Below are positions 21,009 to 32,262 of a stretch of 64,000 nt of DNA, in pieces. The position numbers and the translations under genes are program-made. The notes below the pieces were generated by a model that was not told the origin of the DNA, did not search any database, and saw nothing but the letters and a program-made list of their open reading frames with translations. Each line of letters starts with the position of its first letter. Positions within the stretch are counted from its first letter, which is position 1. Source of the stretch: Ailanthus altissimus (taxonomy: Eukaryota; Streptophyta; Magnoliopsida; Sapindales; Simaroubaceae); assembly GCA_946807835.1 (NCBI GenBank), contig OX327686.1:8122001-8186000 (forward strand). The letters are read 5' to 3'.

Positions 21009-23484
21009 AATTGGAATTTTAGATTTTAAGAGGTATATCACAACTATTTCTCAATTTATTGGTATTAATTAAGTTAATTCCTTTAATTTTTTATTTTTTT
21101 AAATATGTATAATTGAGTATTTGATGTGTATTTCATAAGATATTGTGAGAATTGATGATGATCTATGTAGAGAGCTTGATAAATCATGATGAATTGCAGA
21201 ATTTTTATTTGATAGTCTCTTGATCCAGAAATTTAATAAATTGTTGTGATTCGATTCTGGTATTGAATTTTGATTATATTAAATTAGACATGTTTAGGAT
21301 TATCTGAGACTTTGAATTGATTGAAAATTCAAGAAATTGAATTTATAGTGAATTTACCAAAATGACCCTAAAATTCTGACAATTTCCTGTGTGAACAGTA
21401 TGATACAGTGGAAAACAATTTTTGGCTTACTGCATGATCTTCAAAAATTACGAATTTGTGTACTATGATAATTTTATATGTCTAATAGGATATACTCAAA
21501 ATTAAGAAGTTAGATCAATGTGGTTAAATTGTTATGATTTTCTAAAGAGTGTTAATTCATTGCAGTATTTGATTAACAGATTTTTAAAGCTATGGAATAA
21601 AATAGTTTTAAAATACTTTTGGCAGTGATTTTGAAGTAAAATATTTATAATGGATTGAGATATGTGTTAAGAGTAATTTTTTAGTTAGTATATGATTTTA
21701 TAAAATTGGGAGATTAAATACTGTTTAGTAAGTATCTTGATCCTATCAGGTTAGTAGTTTGGATTCAATGGTGTGTATGGAATGGATTGTGTAGGAATTT
21801 TGATATAATATTCATATATAAGAAGGATATATGAGTCAAGAATGATATATTCTAATTTTGTAGTAATTGGACATCATTTGATGTATTGGAAATTTTTGTT
21901 AAGTGTAAGTGGTCAGAATGACAGGTTTTGAGAAACCAAATATTTAGACCAATTTGATGTGATAAATGCATTGTGTATAATTTTGTAAGCTATTTAAAGT
22001 ATTTTGTGTGAATTATGAGGCTTATGAAAGGATTAATCTCTATTGATAGGTTAATGAGATTTAAGCTTTGTAGCTGAAAGTGCTAAGAGTTAAGTATACT
22101 AGACTTTTTACTGAAATCATAATAAACATAGTAATTGTTATGTATGATTTTGTAAATATGCTTAGAAATATATTTATGTTATGCCAAAGTATATTTGATA
22201 TGAAATGTGAAAGACATATGTTTATGAATGTGAGCATTGACATTGAGCATGGACATATATGTGTTTTTGAAAGTGAGCTTTCAAAATGAAATGTGTTTAA
22301 CAAAGAAAGCTTTGAAGTGTAATATGTCTATGAGAAACATTTTGTGTTTTGAGGATGCTTAAACTCACTGTTGACTTAGTAGGCATCTTATGTGATTTGT
22401 GGAGCCTTTATGTGTGGCCTTTCTTTCGGGATTGGTATATGTTATGTGTTCCGTGTGTAGGGAGGATCCTATTGGTACCTAAAGGAATAGTGAATCATTA
22501 CATTCGTGTGGTGGCGTATTAGTGCATGTGAGAGGACTCACCGATGATCAGGGTGAGCATTTGGATTTTACCTTCGGGTATGAGCATTATATATGTGTTA
22601 TTTAAAACCTCACTTGTACTATTCCTCTCATATGGTATGTCACCTACGAGTGACATTTGGCTCATTTTGTGATATGTGATGTGTAAGTCCTACTAAGTAG
22701 TAGTTGAGTAATGGTATTCCTATTATATATTTTGAAAGAATGTGTAAGCACTTACATGACATGTGATTTGATAAGATTATGATTTTGATTGATCACAGCA
22801 TATCATACATATGCATTGTGTACATATATGTATTTGTATTTGATATATGAAAAACTAGTATGCTTACTGAGTTTTATACTCATTATAGTTTATGGTGATT
22901 TCAGGTAAATAAGGTACATGTGTGCTTAGCGGATTTGGCAAGGCTTCTACTGTTCCTTGGGTTCCCTAAGTTGCTAGGTTGTTGAGTGTTTCATTTGGGG
23001 ACACGTGGGATAAGATATTTGATTTGTTCCTATTGAATAAATACTTAGGTATTATTTTATTATGTGTGGTTGGATTTAGTTTAAGTTTTACCAAGTATGG
23101 TTATGGATTGATTTTAAGTAAGAATTTGCAATGAATATATTCTGGGTTTTCGGTAACAAAGTTGCTACTGGTGACGTAGTAGAGTGTTAATCTCTGAGAA
23201 AACTCTGCGTATCTCCGGTTTACTAATTGTCCTAGTCATAATTCAATTGCTATAATTCTGAAAGAAATTGAAATGAATGCTTCAATATTGTCAATAGAAG
23301 TTTATGTGTATATGTTAGGTTACGGGTTGATTTTTAGTGTTGAACTTACTAGCAACTTGTTAAGAATTCTTACGTGGAATTAAAGTTTGAAATTGTATGT
23401 GATATTATTTATAAGTGCACATTATTGAATGAATGTAAGTGATGTCGTGTGTCGAATCTTTTGAGTCTGGGGCATGACAGACTG

Positions 23485-24080
23485 AATGTACCACATTGAT
23501 TGAGATTAGAAGACAACTTAGTACAACCAAAAAGGGCAAGATAAGTAATGCTAAGTATTACAACAAAATGAATAAACTTGCTATTAGTGATGAAGAGTTG
23601 GCTTAATTCATTTTAGAATAGTTAGACTTTAACTTTGAACCAGTGATTGTGAACATCACTCCAAGGTTAGGCATCGAAGACATTTGATGATGTTTATACT
23701 AACCCACTTTACTATGAGAACATACGTGAAAGGAATGCAAAAGAAATTAGAGATTATAAGGCTAATTTTACCTTAAGCATAGATAAGAGCATCAAAAATC
23801 CAAGAATAAATATTAGTAGAAACAACAACATAGTTAAAGAACCTTAAGCCAAAACATGAAAATCAAAGACAAAGGTATGGTGAAGAGAGAAACAAGAATC
23901 CAGCAAACCATTATAAGGCCCATAACTATGGTAACAACAAAAATATAGTCAAGAAACAACAATGTCATTCTGGTGGGATAATTTTTAAACAACAATACAT
24001 TTGATAAATAGGCTACCTACATTATTAATGGAGAATTCAACACCCCTTGAAATGTTGTTCAAAAGAAAACAAATTATAAA
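23485..24080 (+). pseudogene. Ty1/copia gag remnant
   Basis: The plus strand reads NKLAISDEELA, then FILE, LDFNFEPVIVNITPR. This is the pattern near the end of copia gag cores, where a FLxGLxxEFExVVxxITxR-like segment is expected. The following N/Q-rich stretch with NKNPANHYKAHNYGNNK fits the low-complexity linker before the zinc knuckle. Stops and a missing knuckle show a fragment. It forms the right flank into which the GACTG solo LTR inserted. Confidence 0.45.
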
Positions 24081-26440
24081 ATCCTTAAATTCTTTAGTTA
24101 TGTTTACTTTCCTTATCTCAAGCCTTATAATAGAAATAAATTAGATAATCATACCAAAAAATACATTTTCAACTCCCTTAAACTGTATAACTTACTCGTC
24201 CTCGAGTAAAAAGACATGATTAAAAACTAAAATAAAAATAAATTATGAGAAGACACTAATCATTAGGTCAGCAAATGATTAATAAATTATCTCAAAATTT
24301 TCTCATAATTACAAATCACAAGAAAATTTTAAATGTCATAATAATTCAACATGTCAATTGATTACTTAGTTTATCCCATTAATAACCTATTTAGTGCGTG
24401 TGTGAATAGTTAGTATCATTAGTCACATGTAATTAGATTAATATATGCACAAAAGTCAATGAATTGGTCTTTGTGAAATATTTTATTTGTTTAACACTCC
24501 ATATATTTATTTTTTGCATCGCTCTCTACTAATATAAGTGCATACATAATCAATGATCAAATAGAATTTTATCTAGTTTGTAATGTATGGTTAGGGTGAA
24601 GGTAGGACAAAATGGATCAATTTCAGTTCAATTGACACCGTAAACACACATTCCTCTAGAAATTAATTAAATTGAACCATTTATTTTCTAAATTTATTTT
24701 CTAGAATCCTTTGCTATTTTGGTGTTTTTTTTTCTTTTTCTAAGTTAAAGGTATAACAAACTCAATTTATACAACATTTTTTATTCTTTTTTATTTTTTA
24801 TTTGTTATTTATCACTATATCCCCAAACTTGAGTTTTAATAAATTCTAGAACAACCAAATATCATAATTAAAACCCATGACCTTACTTTATTTTGTTTCT
24901 TCATCTTCAAGAATCCACATAACTCTTTAAAATGAGCGTTATACTTATGGCACGATGGGTACTCTGAAGTATTATTAAATTTATGGTTGAGGTGTTGATT
25001 TGGTTGGTAAAGAAAAATGGTTATTAGGCTCAACGATGGTAATTTAGGAGTGAAAAATATACAATGGTTGGATTGAAAGGCTCAATCAATCCAAAAATGG
25101 CATAAAATCATTTTCTAAATTATGTGTGCCCTAAGATTTCTCCTCGAGTAATACTCAAACAAGTTCTATCGTGTTTTTGAGACTTCAAGTATTCTTATTA
25201 TGCATAAATTTTCTCAAAATAATCATAATAACTATATGATCCTAACTACATGCTCAATAGATCAAGTCGTCACAAAATGAAACCGAACTTGTCTCTGGAT
25301 TAAATAAACAAACAATTATAATATTTATTATTTTCAAAGAAATTAGCAATTGAAATCATATTTATATTTCATATCATTAATTACTAATCATTCAATCAAC
25401 CCATGACTAACAACGAAATGAAAAAAAATTAGTATACAAAACAACAACTAAAAATAACGGTCATAAAGAGTAAGCATGATTAAAAATCCATAAATAAATA
25501 TCGATAAGTGTTTTTCTACCACAAACTTAAAGTCGACATTATCCCTAATGATAAGAATAAGAATAAGTAAAAGAAACTTCCCTTATAGATAATAGCTCAG
25601 TACGACAGTGCTCGAATCTTGAGGCCAAATTTGTTGATGTTATTGCCCAAATACCCTAATGGATGCCTCTGAAACTTGATACTTGGATTCCCACTTTAAG
25701 TCTTAATATTTTTTAGGTAGAATTCTTAGGTATTTTGTTGTCTAGATTGTTTAAATTTGAGTAAGGGAAGTAAGAAAGTGTTAAACGGTGATTAAGGCGA
25801 AGTGAATGGAGTGTTCTGGAATTAGGGAATCAAGTAGCACTACAGCCTGGACAAAGGCGTTGTTGTGCCACAACTTGAAGTTTTGGGTATCAAATTTTCA
25901 GATGTTGAGGCTGCGGCCCCAAGTGAGTAGGTCTGCAACCCTAACTTACTTCCCAAGCGTAAAATTATTTTAGTTTTGAGCTTCCTTGAGCCTCATCTTG
26001 TAGGTTCTGTTTCCACTCTTTTTTTTTTCATGTTTTATATGGTGCCGCCTTATTGTTTTAACATACTACAAGAAGGAAAGAACATTAAAAACAAAGATTG
26101 AAATTAAAATTTCACTTAGGCTGTCTCCTAAAAAGTGTTTGATTTATTATCTCTAGCTGCACTTCTTCCAGAGTTTTGGTGGGTAAAATTGTATGTTGGA
26201 GGCATTTCACCCAAGGAACACTCCTTCTATGTGATGCTTCAATATTTGCTCAATGGTCTTGATTTCCTCAGTAAAAATAAAAAAACTTACTTGGAAGTGT
26301 GAACTTTATTGATCTTTAATAAAATAACCTCATCTCATGTGCCTTCAAAATAACACACTAACCTAAACTTCACAAAATTTAAAAGAAACTAAATACCTAA
26401 ATTTAGATCAAGTTATTTAACCACAATATTATCACAAATT
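24081..26440. other. AT-rich intergenic stretch
   Basis: No gene is visible. A short GC-richer patch at about 25845-25935 (gctgcggcccc, gttgttgtgccacaac) resembles patches inside copia LTRs of this window (see 49860 and 54600) and may mark another LTR remnant. Confidence 0.5.
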
Positions 26441-26444
26441 CAAA

Positions 26445-27330
26445 AATTACAATCTCCGACAATAGCGCTAAAAACGTATTCGCAAACTTAACAAATGCAA
26501 GTACAAAATCGCAAGGGCACGGGTCGTGACCAAGTAATAAAATGATGAGTATGAGTATCGTTCTCATAAAAATTGATCTTTCAAATTTACACAGAGTATT
26601 ATGAGTTTTCACAACCCAATTTTATCTATGCAACTTGATTTAATATAATGACTATGAAAAATTAAATTGACAATATAAATTAAGCAATAAAAAAAACAAT
26701 CTTGTAAAATGGTGAATTTATAATAAATGAGATCCTAGAGTCTGGATTTTACTTTATTCTTTCTATGTTCTTTCTTTTTAGCAATTCTGTTCAATTCATT
26801 AATCAATAATTTAAGACTAATCTCGTTACCTCTTTTGAGTGTTAAATGAGATACTATGCATATATATTCAAGTTGATTTTCTATCTAACTTGTCTATCTA
26901 TACATATATTATGCAACCCTTAAATTGATTACCTAAAGATTAATCTCTTTATCTCTCTTAAGTGTCAAATGAGATCTTAGGTATAATGTCATGCCTCAAG
27001 TGTTCTCATACATTTTTTCAAACATTTGGTATACGTCATATGCAATTATTAAGCAACCATGGTGATTACCTAAGTACTATTACCCTCCCAACTTAATATC
27101 AAGTTAAGACTATATTTTTCAAATCTGATAAATGAGTCAATCTCTCCCGATTGTTAGTCCACAAATCAATAATAACCAATTCATTTCCTAATAAATTGAA
27201 AGTATTGAGCATAGAGAAATATAAATGAATGAAACAATAATCACTAAATCATCCAAACATACTATTCGTAAAACTACATTAAATTCTAGAATTCAAGTTT
27301 AGCCACATATCAATCCAACCATAACTAAAA
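26445..27330 (-). mobile_element. Athila-like LTR remnant with primer site
   Basis: On the minus strand about 26471-26450 reads TAGCGCTATTGTCGGAGATT, close to the tRNA-Asp primer pattern TGGCGCCGTTGCCGGGGATT. To its right, cgcaagggcacgggtcgtgaccaagtaataa closely follows a phrase frequent next to that primer site in Athila-type gypsy LTRs. The LTR would extend rightwards from about 26472. Its far end is not resolved and no internal domain remains. The superfamily is an inference. Confidence 0.45.
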
Positions 27331-27705
27331 TTATCAAGAAATTCATAGATACAAATATGTTTAAACAATATTTACAACTACAAATTTTAAATAAAAAAGA
27401 AATAATAAAAAAAAAAGTGAAAATTAAATTTGAAGATGTCTCTAAAATTTCAATTCTTCAAATATTTTTAATAATCCTTAAAAACTTTAAAGACATTCTT
27501 TCTCTTCTTTAAATTTAAGTTTAAACTTTTTTTTATTGCATTTTTTGTGCTATCTTTTGATATCTTCAAATCAAAAATTTTAATTTATAAATTTTAAATT
27601 ATGACAAAAATAAAAATAAAAATAAAATGATCTGTAGTTGACAGTGCCAATTGTTTGTCTGCTTTGACGCTGCGATGCAGAACAGTAGCGGTGCACTACT
27701 GTTCA

Positions 27706-27760
27706 CAGCCATTTCTGTAGCATAAAATTCATACAGTTCAATTCTAGTCGAGTAATATAA
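27706..27760 (+). repeat. 55-bp direct repeat, copy 1
   Basis: It matches 27879-27933 with about ten changes: cagccatt.ct.tagcataa, then agttcaattcta, then aataatataa-like ends. The offset is about 173 bp. Confidence 0.7.
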
Positions 27761-27878
27761 AATTACCACCAATCACTTAATATTATTTGAGCATTATCAT
27801 TATTATTATTTTTTTTAAATTTGCCACCAATCTTTCAATAAGTCAAGCACGTGTACTACATCAAAGCCCCGTCCTACA

Positions 27879-27933
27879 CAGCCATTCCTATAGCATAATG
27901 GTCAGAAAGTTCAATTCTAATCCAATAATATAA
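27879..27933 (+). repeat. 55-bp direct repeat, copy 2
   Basis: This copy contains TAGCATAATGG, close to the RNA polymerase III A box, and AGTTCAATTCTAATCC, weakly like a B box. The spacing is too short for a normal tRNA. Confidence 0.65.
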
Positions 27934-29880
27934 TTTGTGAAAATATTATCATTTTTGCGCTTATTTAAAATAAATCTTCAATCCCAACTCTACCCGAAAA
28001 TATTACATTACTGTTTGAAGATCAACAAGGCAGCTCAGGCCAGTTGGCGAACTAAGAATTGGAAAAGTCAAGTCATCATTTCCATACTCTCTAAATACTT
28101 TCAGTTTCAGCTCATATAGCTTTTAACTAAAAAAATAAAAACAAATCCACATCTTTGAGATAGAAAACTCTTCATAATATCTGCATAATAAGAAAATAAA
28201 ATAATTATCTTCTGATAAATAATAGGACGTATAGATAAATAGTGTCTGCTGAAACCCATGCTTCTATGGCCATCTGATTTTATATATTTATTTATTTATT
28301 TTTAAACTCTGATGTTAAATTTAGTTGCGGTTTTGATTAGGTTTTACTATGTAAATTATAAATGATGTAAGATATTGTGTGGTGGTATTTATGGTTCTCT
28401 CTCGAAAAAGGGTTGTATCTGCACGGTGTGTTTTGATTTTTAGAATAAATTTTTGTTATTTAAGGTCAAATAATCTCCCTTTTTTAAAGGGTTTGTATTT
28501 TTCTCTTTTATAAAGTCTGTATTTCCCTTTTTAAGATGGGCTTGTGTTCTTCTTTCTCAAAAGAGTCTATGTTTCCATTTAAAGGGTCTATTTAAATACT
28601 TTTAAAATTTTATTCAAGAATGAAAATGAGAAGTTAAGGTTTGATACTTACAAAATTTTGAGTCGATGTTGGTTGAAATCAAAGATAAAAAATGAGAATT
28701 GATTCAGAACAAAACTTGGACTGAGATTATTGTTTTGATTCAGAAATAAGGAGGACAAAAAAGAGTCGAATTGTATTACATTTTTTCTTTATATTTAACA
28801 AACACACACTAAACAATGTCATATTACTGAATTTTTTACCACAGCTAAATTAGCTATTGCAAAAGGCATTGTAAATACTTCTTTTTGTTGTAATTAACCA
28901 TTGCAAGAAGGGAATACAAACTTCTTTTTTATTTCCTTCTTAGAGTCGACTTTCTCCATTATAGGTTTGACTATTGTTGCTTTTTTTATAAGAGTTTAAG
29001 TTTGGGTATGCATCAATTGTGCAAATATAATAATCTATCCTAATAATCCTCTATTCGTAGTATTAAAGATTCTCTTCTCTATTAATTTTGATGTTCATTA
29101 ATAATATAATATAAATATTTTAAAAAACAAATTCGAGGACCCTTACCATTCAACAGTTTCCGTGGCATCTTATTCTCACATAAAATTTAAAGGATGCATA
29201 AAAAATTTTACAAGATAAAGGGTATATAAGATTTTTTTTCTATACAATAATTATTGAATTAATGGGGATTCCCAACTTAAGAGGAAAGAAAAGGATAATA
29301 GACAAACACGAGGAAAATTCTATACTCCACTAAAATATCTTTATATGGATATGAAAGGGAATTGAAGGCCTTCAAGCCTCTGCTTTCCTATTCCTTCTCC
29401 ATGAAGTGCACACGTAGTCATAAAAGTTACTTCTAGATAAAGCACATTTCAACTATGTGGAGTGATAAAAGTGCTTTTGTTAGGTGGGTTGCTGTTCTTT
29501 AATATTATTTATATCATAATTATCATATTGTTTTATTCTAATTTAAACTTGCGCCATCTTTTGTATAAATCATTTTGCAGTTTAATATTTCATTCAAGTT
29601 TTGTTCATCCACTTAAAATTCTTAACTTGTAATTTAAAAAGCTAAAGTTGTAAATTAATATTAAAATTATAACAAATTGAAGTAATAACATAAAAACTTT
29701 ACATTTGTATATCATAAACTTTGAAGATGCATGAGTAATACCAAGTCATTAATTTTTTAATAAACAAAAGTGAAATTGTTCATTACACAAGTAGAAAAAT
29801 GTGAAAACATATATAATTTTGCATGCTTTTACATAATATATAACTTTATGTTGCACTTTTACCTTTATTCCTGTGTAGTT
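27934..29880. other. AT-rich intergenic region upstream of the calmodulin-like gene
   Basis: No convincing gene is visible. A 60-codon frame at 27937-28119 has no domain. The last few hundred bases before 29880 may be distal promoter. Confidence 0.5.
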
Positions 29881-29900
29881 TTTATCAGTTATTAAAGTTC

Positions 29901-29944
29901 ACGCGGTTTGTGGGATCAAAAAGTACATGGGATACCGCGGTATC
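29901..29944 (+). promoter_or_regulatory. Two CGCG boxes, one in a perfect 14-bp palindrome
   Basis: ACGCGG (29901-29906) and CCGCGG (29935-29940) both fit VCGCGB, the core bound by CAMTA calmodulin-binding transcription factors. The second is the centre of GATACCGCGGTATC (29931-29944), a perfect palindrome. They lie 140-185 bp before the calmodulin-like start codon, in a region otherwise poor in CG. Binding is inferred, not shown. Confidence 0.4.
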
Positions 29945-30084
29945 TTACTATCTACTCTTCAACGACTCAATACTTCATACCTCCAAGTCCAAGCAATTCT
30001 CATATTGATCATCAGACAGTTTCTCTTTGTAATTTTCAGTTAAAAATCTCCTGTTACTTGTACTGAATATCAGTAACAGGGAAG

Positions 30085-30771
30085 ATGGATATGTTGATAT
30101 CCATTTTGTTATTAGCAGTTTTGTTTATCGCTGGCTTCGTTAGTGTTTTCTTTTACTTTCCTACCAATAATTTGTGTGCATGGATTCAATCTTTTTTCAT
30201 TAGAACTCCTTCAGGTGCTGCTGCTGCTAGGGAACTCCAAGTTTCATCAAGCAAACAAATGAGTGCGCACAAGAAGTCTAAGCTGAAAAGGGTATTTGCC
30301 ACCTTTGATAAAGATGGCGATGGATTCATAACGAAGGAAGAGCTCAGAGAGTCGCTGAAGAACCTAGGGCTCTTGGTCACGGAGAAAGAAGCCGAAGAAA
30401 TGGTTGCTAAAGTTGATGCTAATGGAGATGGGTTGATCGACTTGGACGAGTTTTGGATGTTATACGAGGCCATGATTGTTGGTCAAGATCGTCACCTAAA
30501 AGTGAGCGGCGAAGAAGGGATAGAGGGTATAGCGGAAGTGGGAGATGAAGATGTTTTGAAGGAGGCTTTCGATGTGTTTGATAAAGATAAAGATGGGTTG
30601 ATTTCAGTGGAGGAGTTGGGTTTAGTGTTGTCCTCGTTAGGGTTAAACGAAGGTAACAAGATTGAGAATTGCAAAGAGATGATTAGGAAAGTTGATATTG
30701 ATGGCGATGGCATGGTTAATTTTAATGAATTTAGGAAGATGATGAAAGCTGGAGAGGGGATTCTTAATTAA
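30085..30771 (+). CDS. Calmodulin-like protein with N-terminal membrane anchor, four EF-hands
   Basis: A 228-residue single-exon calcium sensor. Residues 1-25 are strongly hydrophobic (LISILLLAVLFIAGFVSVFF) and should act as a signal anchor, so the protein probably sits on an endomembrane with EF-hands in the cytosol. A linker (26-66) leads to four canonical EF-hand loops: DKDGDGFITKEE (75-86), DANGDGLIDLDE (111-122), DKDKDGLISVEE (166-177) and DIDGDGMVNFNE (204-215). All have Asp at position 1 and Glu at 12, so all four should bind calcium. The acidic insert between pairs (about 138-155) is longer than the calmodulin linker. No C-terminal prenylation box is seen. The layout resembles plant CMLs of the CML4/CML5 kind; I do not assign a number. 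The start is the first ATG in the open frame, followed directly by the anchor. Two CGCG boxes lie upstream. It converges with the CUE-like gene. Confidence 0.93.
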   Translation: MDMLISILLLAVLFIAGFVSVFFYFPTNNLCAWIQSFFIRTPSGAAAARELQVSSSKQMSAHKKSKLKRVFATFDKDGDGFITKEELRESLKNLGLLVTEKEAEEMVAKVDANGDGLIDLDEFWMLYEAMIVGQDRHLKVSGEEGIEGIAEVGDEDVLKEAFDVFDKDKDGLISVEELGLVLSSLGLNEGNKIENCKEMIRKVDIDGDGMVNFNEFRKMMKAGEGILN

Positions 30772-32262
30772 AGCCTTCTGATTCTCTCTTATGTCTCCGA
30801 GCTCTTTAATTCCAATTTTTATTATGACATAAAAGATTGTAAATACAACAATTAAACAGAACCAAAAAAAAAAGTGCTTCTCACAGTCTGTTATTTTGTG
30901 TTTCTTCCACTCCCCTCCGTTTTGCCTTCAACTGAAAGCTAGCGTGGACAATGGGAGATTGTCTCTACGCATGGTGTTTGCAAGGATTTGTTGAAGTACT
31001 TTGATTGATTGACAGCAGGTAAAGAATTTTAGTGTTGTACATTATGACTTTTGACTTGTATCTCATCTTCTAATATGGAATAAATGTCCAGCCTACAGCA
31101 ATCTTGAATTTACGGTTTCATTAGAGACAATTCAGTCCTTTTGTCTCTAAAGAAACCAGGCTAAGACACGAATAGTATACTATTTCATCCTCAAATCATT
31201 GAATAATTAATCGCAGCAAACTAACAAGACCTTTTATTTAAAACTGTATAGAAAAAAGTTACACGCGGCCAATTTCTGTTCGTTATAACGTAACTCAAAA
31301 ATGAATAAAAAATAAATAATAAAAAAACTGAAAGGCAGATGATTGTTACTTAAAAATAATGGTGAACAAGAACCTTGCATTTGTTGACAGAAAATTGGCC
31401 AGTCTCCATTACAACTAACCCAAGCCCAACTTCTTTTGTTGGTTGCGTTTGCGCCAACAAAGTCCTCAAAATAAATGGATCCCACTAAAAAATTGCTGAT
31501 ACATTAACATTATCTTGACAGGCAGTGTCCCTTGTTTCAATCTCTAGAGTTTCATGCTATGGTTATTCATTTCTATCTTTTTCGATGAACCCATTATGCC
31601 ATCCCACCGCTATGACACAGTGTCCTGACTTTTTCTATTACACGTTTCAAGTTTTCGTTTTGAAAATCTTAAAAATACAATTCATAAGTCGGATTAATTT
31701 CACAAAAACAAGACAAGATGGAAGAACCGCGGCACACGGTACCCATACCCCTGCCAACGATCCTAAAAAAAATGACCAAAAACATTACTTTTTTTTCATA
31801 GCCATGCGTACATCTATCCTATTTCAAGCCGACAGGAAGTCGTGGCCGGATGACGCCATTCCGAAGGTGTAATCACAAACCATTAGAATATTTTCAGAAG
31901 CCCGTGAGCACTTATTAATGCGTTTGGAATCTCCTTGCACCACCAAAAAATACTTTTCAAACATAAATCTGACACAAATTATTCACGTCCACTAAATTGT
32001 AAGTCTACAAACATCCATGAATGCCAAATCTACTTCGAACCAAATACAGAAATTGCAGAAACATGACCTTTTTAACTGTGTTTGATCAAAACCTGCTCTT
32101 GGGACATAAAAGAGAGAGCTCCTTCATGGATGGATGTACACCAGATGACAGCAGAATGACAATTTTTAAGACCCTATATGTCATCAACACTACAACCCTC
32201 CAGTAGTGGATAAATATGCACTTTTTGTATATTCTATCCACAAGAGCCAAATGAATATTTTG
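30772..32262. other. Intergenic region between two convergent genes
   Basis: It contains the 3' untranslated parts of the flanking genes. Open frames at 31234-31485 (-) and 31525-31872 (+) show no domain and look like chance. I see no transposon. Confidence 0.55.

Larger units (their letters stand above)
20615..23479 (+). mobile_element. Solo LTR, 2,865 bp, with GACTG target duplication
   Basis: It starts TGTAGTAACC and ends GGGGCATGACA, with GACTG at 20610-20614 and again at 23480-23484. The start, the end, the phrases gggaccaaattgtaa and ctggggcatgaca, and the length fit LTRs of Ty3/gypsy chromoviruses (Tekay/Del group). No internal domains are left, so it is a solo LTR. Open frames inside (for example 22061-22303 on the minus strand) are chance products of AT-rich sequence. 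Confidence 0.85.

Noticed and set aside
22061..22303. Overlapping open frames on both strands that look like a small membrane protein
   Set aside because: They lie wholly inside a solo LTR with clean ends and result from AT-rich sequence.
30186..30713. Two minus-strand open frames
   Set aside because: They are mirror images of the calmodulin-like coding exon, with no domain of their own.
31525..31872. 115-codon plus-strand open frame between the convergent genes
   Set aside because: No domain, no splice context, and ordinary intergenic composition.
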